The notes beneath the pieces are model-generated. The model did no database searches. It had not been told where the DNA came from and was given only the letters and a program-made list of their open reading frames with translations. Shown here one piece after another: positions 57,840 through 63,712 of a DNA stretch of 63,712 nucleotides; positions within the stretch are counted from its first letter, which is position 1, and each line of letters begins with the position of its first letter. The translations under genes and the position numbers were made by a program. Where the stretch lies: NCBI RefSeq assembly GCF_001672775.1, contig NZ_LZKJ01000038.1:1-63712 (forward strand). The letters are read 5' to 3'. Source of the DNA: Mycobacterium kyorinense. GTDB lineage: Bacteria > Actinomycetota > Actinomycetes > Mycobacteriales > Mycobacteriaceae.

Positions 57840-59609
57840 TCACGAGGTCGCAATCCGGTCACATTGAGCGGCCTCGAGCAATTCCCGGGCATGCGCACGG
57901 CCGCTGTCGGATTCGCCAAGGCCGGCCAGCATCCGGGCAAGCTCGGCCACCCGATCGTCGCCGTCGAGGCGCCGCACGCCGCTGGCGCCGCCACGTCCGC
58001 TGCTATCCACCATCAGGTGCACATCGGCGTAGGCGGCAACCTGCGGAAGATGCGTCACCACAATGACTTGGTGGGTGCGGGCCAACCGCGCCAATCGGCG
58101 GCCGATCTGCACGGCCGCCCGGCCGCCGACGCCTGCGTCGACCTCGTCGAACACCATCGTGGACCCCGCGGTGGATGCGGCCAGCACCACTTCGAGGGCA
58201 AGCATCACGCGGGACAGCTCGCCGCCGGATGCGCTTTTGGACAGCGGCAGTACGGTCGTCCCCCGGTGCGCGGCGAACCCGAACTCGACCTGGTCGACAC
58301 CGTCGCCGCCGGCATGAACCAGCGTTCCCGACGGCAACGTCAAGGCAGCGGGGTCGCCATCACTCGCCGGCATCGGGGTCACGCTGATGGTGAATTCGGC
58401 GTCGGCCATTGCCAGGCCGGACAGCTCCGCCGTGACCGCTTTGGCCAATCGCTTCGCCGCCTGGCTGCGCGTCTTGCTGACATCGGCTGCGGCCTCGACC
58501 AACTGGGCGGCCAGTTCCTCGACACGGCGGTGCAGCCCGTCCAACGCCTCCTCGGAGATATCCAAGTGCGCCAACCGATCTCGCGATTCTCGGGCCCACG
58601 CCAGCACGCCGTCGATGTCCGCGGCGTATTTGCGGGTGAGTGTGCGCAGCTCGGCTTGCCGGGCCAGCTTGGTATCCAGCGCGCTGGCGTCTGCAGGCAG
58701 CTCGTTGAGGTAGTCACTGAGCTCTCGGGCGGCGTCGCCGACCACGGTCAACGCCTCGCCCAGTTGATCGGCCAGGCCGCGCAACACGGAGTCGTCGGCG
58801 GCTTCCAAAGCGGTCCTCGCCCGGCCGAGGCTGTCGGCTGCCGAGATAGCCTCCAGCGCATCGACATCATCGTCGGTGCCTCCGGCCAGCGCCGCGCGCG
58901 CGGCGGAGGCCGCCTCGCGCAATGCGTCCAATTCGGAGAGTCGGTTGATGTCGGCGACCAGTGCGTCGTCCTCGCTGGGCGCCGGATCCACCGCGTCGAT
59001 TTCCTGCAGCGCGAATTTCAGCCGGTCGGCCTCTTGGGCCAATTCACGGGCCCTGCTGTGGCGGTCAGCCAGATCTCGGCGGGCGCTCAGCCACGCGTCG
59101 CGCAGTTTGCGGTAGCGCTCCAGGCGAGACTCGATGGTCGCCGACCTGTCCAGCGCGGCCCGTTGCTCTTCGGGCCGCATCAACCGCAGCTGATCGTTTT
59201 GCCCGTGCAGGGTCAAGAGCTCAGTGGTGAAACTGCTCAACGATTTGGCCGGTACGCTGCGACCGCCGAGATAGGCGCGTGACGGGCCGTCGCGGCTGAC
59301 CGAGCGCAACGCGATCACGCTGCCGTCCTCGTCACGCTCTGCGCCCGACGAGCTGAGGATGTCGTCGACGCGGGCGGCCACCGACTCCTCGAGATCCGTT
59401 GTGGTGAAACGACCTTCGACGACGGCCCGCTCGGCTCCCGAGCGCACCCGGTTGGCGTCGGCTCGGGCCCCGCCCAGCAGGTGCAGCCCGGTCACCACCA
59501 TCGTCTTTCCGGTACCGGTCTCCCCGGTCAGCACCGTCAGACCGCGGCCGAACTCGGCAACGGCAACGCTGATTGCCCCCAGCGACTCGATCCGAATTTC
59601 TGCCAGCAC
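57840..59609 (-). CDS. recN: DNA repair protein RecN
   Basis: 589-residue SMC-like ATPase for double-strand-break repair. Walker A TGETGTGKT lies at about residues 26-34; two coiled-coil arms occupy the middle; SKSASGGELSRVMLAL is the ABC signature, and MVFDEVDAGVGG the Walker B. GTG 59609 is two bases after the nadK stop; the frame is open farther as a nadK shadow. Confidence 0.96.
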   Translation of the reverse strand: MLAEIRIESLGAISVAVAEFGRGLTVLTGETGTGKTMVVTGLHLLGGARADANRVRSGAERAVVEGRFTTTDLEESVAARVDDILSSSGAERDEDGSVIALRSVSRDGPSRAYLGGRSVPAKSLSSFTTELLTLHGQNDQLRLMRPEEQRAALDRSATIESRLERYRKLRDAWLSARRDLADRHSRARELAQEADRLKFALQEIDAVDPAPSEDDALVADINRLSELDALREAASAARAALAGGTDDDVDALEAISAADSLGRARTALEAADDSVLRGLADQLGEALTVVGDAARELSDYLNELPADASALDTKLARQAELRTLTRKYAADIDGVLAWARESRDRLAHLDISEEALDGLHRRVEELAAQLVEAAADVSKTRSQAAKRLAKAVTAELSGLAMADAEFTISVTPMPASDGDPAALTLPSGTLVHAGGDGVDQVEFGFAAHRGTTVLPLSKSASGGELSRVMLALEVVLAASTAGSTMVFDEVDAGVGGRAAVQIGRRLARLARTHQVIVVTHLPQVAAYADVHLMVDSSGRGGASGVRRLDGDDRVAELARMLAGLGESDSGRAHARELLEAAQCDRIATS

Positions 59610-59611
59610 CG

Positions 59612-60535
59612 CTACTGCCCGCGCCAGCCCGTGACCGGCAGCCGGAACTTGTGCACCAGGCGGTCGGTGAACGGTGCGCTGTCCAGCCGCGCCCATTTCA
59701 CCGCTGTGTCGCAGCGCGTCACCTCGAGGCGGCCACCCGCCGGTACGAGCATTTCGCGGCGGCCGTCGCAGAACACCAGTGCGTCGTGTCCGCCCGCCTC
59801 GATTTCGATCGCGACGGTCGCATCCGGGCTGGTCACCATCGGCCGGGCGAACAATGCGTGAGCGTTGTTGGGCACCACCAGAATTGCTTCGAGATCCGGC
59901 CACAAGACCGGGCCGCCGGCGGAGAACGCGTAGGCGGTGGATCCGGTCGGCGTCGACACCAGCACACCGTCGCAGCCGAACGTCGACACCGGCCGGCCGT
60001 CGACTTCGACGACCACTCCGAGCACGCCCAGCCGCGGCCCCTTTTCCAGGCTCGCGTCGTTGAGTGCCCATCCGCGGTCGATGATCCGACCTTCGGCGCG
60101 CACCGCGACGTCCAACGTCAAGCGGTGCTCCACCCGGTAACTGCGGGCCACGACGTGGTCGAGCACGACATCGATGGCTTCAGCTTCGGCCTCGGCCAGA
60201 AATCCGATCCGGCCCAGGTTGACGCCCAGGACTGGGATGCTTGCGTTGCGTGCCAGTTCGGCGGCCCGCAAAAAGGTGCCGTCACCGCCGAGCACCAGCA
60301 CCAGTTCGCAGCCGTCGGCGGCGCGCGGATCAGCGTCGACGACTTCGATGTCGACACCCAATGCGCGCATATCATCCGGCGCCAAGTGCAGCGATCCCCG
60401 GTCGACGGCCTCGGCGGACAACACGCGAAGCCCAATTCCGTTGTCGCCCAGTACTTTCTCCACCCGGCGTGCGGTTTCGGTGGCTTCTTCGCGTCCGGTG
60501 TGGACGACCAGCAGCACGGTGCGCTCTTGCGTCAT
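59612..60535 (-). CDS. nadK: NAD kinase
   Basis: 307-residue NAD kinase, the same length as M. tuberculosis Ppn[16 protein letters not shown] has the GGDG phosphate-binding motif; [11 protein letters not shown] and [16 protein letters not shown] are the other signatures. It makes NADP from NAD. ATG overlaps the tlyA stop (ATGA). Confidence 0.97.
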   Translation of the reverse strand: MTQERTVLLVVHTGREEATETARRVEKVLGDNGIGLRVLSAEAVDRGSLHLAPDDMRALGVDIEVVDADPRAADGCELVLVLGGDGTFLRAAELARNASIPVLGVNLGRIGFLAEAEAEAIDVVLDHVVARSYRVEHRLTLDVAVRAEGRIIDRGWALNDASLEKGPRLGVLGVVVEVDGRPVSTFGCDGVLVSTPTGSTAYAFSAGGPVLWPDLEAILVVPNNAHALFARPMVTSPDATVAIEIEAGGHDALVFCDGRREMLVPAGGRLEVTRCDTAVKWARLDSAPFTDRLVHKFRLPVTGWRGQ

Positions 60536-61341
60536 TGCGGTCCCTCGCTGACGGCGTCGTGCACTGCTCGCACCAGGTCGTCGTCCGACAGTGCGTGGTC
60601 GATCTGGGCGCGCAGCCACAGGAAGTACTCGACATTGCCCGACGGGCCGGGCAGCGGGCTGGCGGTGACGCCGGCGGTGTGCCATCCCAGCTCGCCGGCG
60701 TGACGAGCGACCGCGAGCACCGAACTTGCGCGCAATTCCGGATCGTGCACGACTCCTCCGGACCCCACCTGTCCTTTGCCCACCTCGAACTGTGGCTTCA
60801 CCATGGGAACGATATCGGCGTCGGGTAACGCGCATTGCGCCAGTGCGGGCAACACCGTGTTCAACGAGATGAACGACAGGTCAGCCACAATCGCGTCGAC
60901 GGGGCCACCGATCAGAGTCGGTGACAGGTCCCGCACGTTGGTGCGCTCGACGACGACCACGCGGGGATCCGAGCGCAGCGACCACGCCAGCTGGCCGTAG
61001 CCGACATCAGCGGCGACCACCTCGCGGGCGCCCCGGTCCAACAGGACTTCGGAGAACCCGCCGGTGGACGCGCCGGCATCTAGACAACGCCGACCCTCAA
61101 CCGAGAGGCCGAAAGTGTCGAGGGCGCCGATAAGTTTGTGGGCGCCGCGCGACACCCAGGTGCGGCCGCCGTCACCGGCGACGGTCAGCGAGGCGGTGGT
61201 TGCGACCGCGGTCGCTGCTTTGACCGCCGGCATGCCGTCGATGCTCACCTTGCCGGCGCCGATCAGCTCGGCGGCCTGTTGGCGCGACCGCGCGAGTCCA
61301 CGCCGAACCAGCTCGACGTCAACACGCGCACGCCGTGGCAC
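60532..61341 (-). CDS. tlyA: rRNA 2'-O-methyltransferase TlyA
   Basis: 269-residue enzyme: S4 domain ([20 protein letters not shown]) plus FtsJ-type methyltransferase ([31 protein letters not shown]). TlyA methylates 16S and 23S rRNA; loss confers capreomycin resistance in M. tuberculosis. GTG 61341 matches the orthologue's start; longer frames are unsupported. Confidence 0.96.
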   Translation of the reverse strand: MPRRARVDVELVRRGLARSRQQAAELIGAGKVSIDGMPAVKAATAVATTASLTVAGDGGRTWVSRGAHKLIGALDTFGLSVEGRRCLDAGASTGGFSEVLLDRGAREVVAADVGYGQLAWSLRSDPRVVVVERTNVRDLSPTLIGGPVDAIVADLSFISLNTVLPALAQCALPDADIVPMVKPQFEVGKGQVGSGGVVHDPELRASSVLAVARHAGELGWHTAGVTASPLPGPSGNVEYFLWLRAQIDHALSDDDLVRAVHDAVSEGPQ

Positions 61342-61348
61342 TGTGCAC

Positions 61349-61525
61349 TCAACCCTTCTCCGCCGACTCCAGGGCACGTACCAACATGTCGTGCGCCTCG
61401 GAAAGACGGCGAGCGATCTCGTCGAGATCGGTCTCGGCGAGCGTGTTTTGGGCGTCGCCCGGATCGGGCAGCTCGGCGAGTACAGCGTCGATCTGCGCGC
61501 GGATCTGCTCGGGGTCATTGGTCAT
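61349..61525 (-). CDS. Small conserved protein (Rv1693-like)
   Basis: 58-residue acidic helical protein of unknown function, sitting between tlyA and the phosphatase gene as Rv1693 does. GAGGAG eight bases before ATG 61525 decides the start, although the frame is open farther. Confidence 0.82.
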   Translation of the reverse strand: MTNDPEQIRAQIDAVLAELPDPGDAQNTLAETDLDEIARRLSEAHDMLVRALESAEKG

Positions 61526-61625
61526 GCGCGGCTCCTCTCCCCCGCAAGCGGAAGGTACCCCCACCTCGCTCTTGTGCTCTGCATCGTCGCCGGCGCCACT
61601 CATTGCGCTCCTAACGCTAGTCGAT

Positions 61626-62630
61626 TTACACCAGGGAGCAGCGCTGCAGGGCGTCGCGGGCGCCGTCGTCAGCGGCCTCGATGGTGAACGGCCGGCCGTC
61701 GAAGTGCGCCTTCCATACCGCGCAGGCAACCGCGCGAACGACCGACAAGCCGTCGCCGGATTTTTGGTCTGCACAGCTGCTGACGGTTATCGACCCGTCA
61801 CCGGTGTTCACCTGCCAGTCCGGTTGCGGCGCCACGACCAGGATGTCGGCGTCCTGATGCAGCGAGCGCAGGTCCTGGCCGATGTAGGTGGGCCGCTGCT
61901 CGGCTACGGCATGCACGGCATCACGCGCGGAATTGGCGCCGGTGAGCACCATAAAGCTGGGCAGCCCGGCCGCGTTGGCCCCGGCGATATCGGTGTCCAG
62001 CCGATCGCCGACCACCAGCGGGGAACCAAAGTCCCCACGCGCCAACGCATCCTTGATCAATGTGGGTGAGGGCTTGCCGGCCACCTGCGGTTGGGCATCG
62101 GTGGCGGTTTTCAACGCGGCCACCATGGATCCGTTGCCGGGCAGCATTCCGCGCTCCGACGGCAACGTGGGGTCGACGTTGGCGGCTACCCACAGCGCTC
62201 CGGCGCGGATGGCCAGCGCGGCCTCGGCCAGATCGGTCCAGCCGGTTTCAGTCGAGTGGCCCTGCACCACAGCCTCGGGTTTGTCCTCCCACCGCCGTAC
62301 CGGCCGTAAGCCCACTGCCACGATCTCGTTGGCCAGCGACTCGGTGCCGACGATCAGTACCCGGGTGTCGGGAGCCAGTTGTTCGGCCAGCACCCGAGCG
62401 GCACTTTGCGCGCTGGTGACGACGGCGTCGCCGGTGGCGTCGAGGCCCAGATCGCGCAAGTGCGCGGCCACCTCGTCGGCGCTGCGCGACGCGTTGTTGG
62501 TGACGAACAGCTTCCGGCCGGGCACCTTGTCCAGCGACTCGACGGCACCCTCGGTGAGCTGGTGGCCGCGAAACACCGTGCCATCCAGATCGAGAAGCAG
62601 GCAATCGTATTGCTGCGCAAGTGTTCCCAC
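61626..62630 (-). CDS. HAD phosphatase, glycerol-3-phosphate phosphatase type (Rv1692-like)
   Basis: 334-residue NagD-like HAD enzyme. LLLDLDGTVFRG (nucleophile Asp), FVTNNASRS, and VGDRLDTDIAGANAAG are the HAD motifs; the last ~75 residues are an extra alpha/beta domain. Rv1692 is reported to dephosphorylate glycerol 3-phosphate from lipid recycling. It starts at GTG one base after the preceding stop. Confidence 0.93.
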   Translation of the reverse strand: MGTLAQQYDCLLLDLDGTVFRGHQLTEGAVESLDKVPGRKLFVTNNASRSADEVAAHLRDLGLDATGDAVVTSAQSAARVLAEQLAPDTRVLIVGTESLANEIVAVGLRPVRRWEDKPEAVVQGHSTETGWTDLAEAALAIRAGALWVAANVDPTLPSERGMLPGNGSMVAALKTATDAQPQVAGKPSPTLIKDALARGDFGSPLVVGDRLDTDIAGANAAGLPSFMVLTGANSARDAVHAVAEQRPTYIGQDLRSLHQDADILVVAPQPDWQVNTGDGSITVSSCADQKSGDGLSVVRAVACAVWKAHFDGRPFTIEAADDGARDALQRCSLV

Positions 62631-62631
62631 G

Positions 62632-63462
62632 TCAGCCGAGCTCGCTCACTCGGTCTTCGGCGTCGGTGACACCCTCAACATCTGCGGCCGCCGAGCGCAG
62701 GAACCACTGCAGCGCCTCGTCACTGCGCTCGAGGGCCAGCAGCGTCTCGGCGTAGGCATAGAACAACCGTGCCGCGGTCGGCCCGGTGCGGGCCGGGTCG
62801 AGCTGCGGGGTGGACAACACCGTCAGGGCCTGTTCGAGCTGGCCGAGGTCCGCGCGGGCGCCGGCGGCAACAATGCGGAGCTCGTCGGCGTCGTCACCAC
62901 TGAGCTGGGCCGCCTCGGGCCCGCGGGCCAACTCAACCGCACGCTCGGGGCGGCCGAGCCCACGCTCACAGTCGGCGATCAGCGGAAGCAGCGGAGACTT
63001 GCTGCCCATTCGGCGGGCTGCCCGCAATTCGGCCAGCGCCTGCGGCCAGTCCCCGCAGTGATAGGCGGCAATCCCGACGGCTTCGCGAACCGCGGCGATG
63101 CGCCCGGACCTGGCGCGGGCAGCGCGGGCATGCTCGAGGGCCGCCTCGGGGTCCTCGTCGAGCAACTCACCGGCCGCAACTAAGTGACGCGCGACGACGT
63201 CAGCGGTATTGCGGTCCAAAGTGGTCAACTCGCGGCGGATCTCCGGCGAGAGCTGACGAGCTTCGATGTCCGAGGAGAGCGTGGGTCCACTCGGACCGGT
63301 TGCCGCTTCAGCGTCTTTGTCGGGTTGGGCTCGACGAGCGCGCTGGGGCCCCGAACGCATCGGCGGCTGGGGGCGCCTATCCCTCCGTTGCGGGCCGCGG
63401 GGACCACTTCCGTTTCCGCCGCGGGACTGACGACGCTCACCGCCCGCGCTGTTGTCGACCAC
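62632..63462 (-). CDS. TPR-like repeat protein (Rv1691-like)
   Basis: 276-residue protein. The first ~65 residues are Arg/Gly/Pro-rich and disordered; the rest is a helical tetratricopeptide-like array (AALEHARAARARSGR, LAELRAARRMG, ETLLALERSDEALQWF). It starts at GTG with AAAGG nearby. It is the first protein gene after the rRNA operon; tyrS and lprJ, its M. tuberculosis neighbours, are not between it and the rRNA. Confidence 0.9.
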   Translation of the reverse strand: MVDNSAGGERRQSRGGNGSGPRGPQRRDRRPQPPMRSGPQRARRAQPDKDAEAATGPSGPTLSSDIEARQLSPEIRRELTTLDRNTADVVARHLVAAGELLDEDPEAALEHARAARARSGRIAAVREAVGIAAYHCGDWPQALAELRAARRMGSKSPLLPLIADCERGLGRPERAVELARGPEAAQLSGDDADELRIVAAGARADLGQLEQALTVLSTPQLDPARTGPTAARLFYAYAETLLALERSDEALQWFLRSAAADVEGVTDAEDRVSELG

Positions 63463-63595
63463 TGAAACCTTTCAACCTTTCGCCATCAAGCCTCGTGTCA
63501 GGATACGGGCCGCGACGGATAGACCGCGGTGGCGACCGGTCCACCAAACCGCATCCCAGCGAAATGATTCGCCGCAAGCGCCGGCTATAGATATG

Positions 63596-63628
63596 CCCGT
63601 GCCCCCCAAATAAATTGGGGGGCACGGG
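63596..63628 (-). terminator. rRNA operon terminator
   Basis: Perfect 12-base stem CCCGTGCCCCCC / GGGGGGCACGGG, extendable to 14, with an AT loop, 12 bases after the 5S gene. No T-run follows, as is common in mycobacteria. Confidence 0.85.
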
Positions 63629-63639
63629 TCTTAATTGTG

Positions 63640-63712
63640 TGTTCGGCGGTGTCCTACTTTTCCACCCGGGTGGGTAGTATCATCGGCGCTGGCAGGCTTA
63701 GCTTCCGGGTTC
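63640..63712 (-). rRNA. 5S ribosomal RNA, 3' part (cut by window edge)
   Basis: Coding strand reads GAACCCGGAAGCTAAGCC, then AGCGCCGATGATACT, then GGGTGGAAAAGTAGGACACC and ends CGCCGAACA: the 3' two-thirds of a mycobacterial 5S rRNA. 16S and 23S should lie to the right. Confidence 0.95.

Overview
The window is chromosomal DNA of a mycobacterium. The evidence is high G+C, an ESX-5 type VII secretion locus with PE and PPE genes, leaderless ATG/GTG promoters, and a housekeeping block (Rv1691-Rv1692-Rv1693-tlyA-nadK-recN-steA-mctB-pyrG-Rv1700-xerD ... Rv1708-scpA-scpB-rluB-cmk-der) in M. tuberculosis order. ESX-5 is known from slow growers. The partial 5S rRNA gene at the right edge sits where rapid growers and a few slow growers carry a second, tyrS-linked rRNA operon (rrnB). 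This points to a slow-growing species with two rRNA operons, or one with a relocated operon; the species itself cannot be named from the sequence.

Layout. 1-14911 (minus strand): part of the ESX-5 locus, in transcription order eccB5, eccC5, PPE, PE, PPE, PPE, PE, PPE, PE, PPE, esxM, esxN. It has more PE/PPE genes than M. tuberculosis and no cyp143/ferredoxin pair after eccC5. Four PE/PPE units share an upstream promoter-like element. 15186-22119 (plus): malQ, an NTF2-like protein, a ferritin-like di-iron protein overlapping its [2Fe-2S] reductase, and a membrane cytochrome b/molybdopterin oxidoreductase fusion. 22126-33334: a type II NADH dehydrogenase-like flavoprotein, a mycothiol-enzyme-like protein divergent from a TetR regulator, a UsfY-like protein, a decarboxylase operon, topoisomerase IB, a DUF4407 protein, a phage-lysin-like NlpC/P60 protein and a sulfotransferase. 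33351-37644 (plus): TetR, a DUF1214 protein, and a flavo-iron-sulfur reductase with its DesA3-type acyl desaturase. 37650-42704 (minus): a MOSC protein and a four-gene CoA-ligase/aldolase/amidohydrolase/methyltransferase operon. 42756-44955 (plus): a lipoprotein, a DUF732 protein and a TacAT-type toxin-antitoxin pair with a perfect operator. 44988-63462: tRNA-Pro(GGG), a TSUP permease and the conserved housekeeping operon, interrupted only by one oppositely oriented O-methyltransferase gene. 63596-63712: an rRNA operon terminator and the 3' part of 5S rRNA.

How the genes work together. EccB5 and EccC5 are membrane parts of the machine that exports the EsxM/EsxN pair and the PE/PPE pairs. Reductases at 18780 and 35137 each sit directly beside a probable di-iron partner and probably feed it electrons. 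The right-hand block couples chromosome segregation (ParA-like, ScpAB, XerD), rRNA modification (RluB, TlyA), nucleotide supply (Cmk, PyrG, NadK), recombination repair (RecN) and envelope/copper functions (SteA, MctB). Nothing here is a clear phage, plasmid or CRISPR region.
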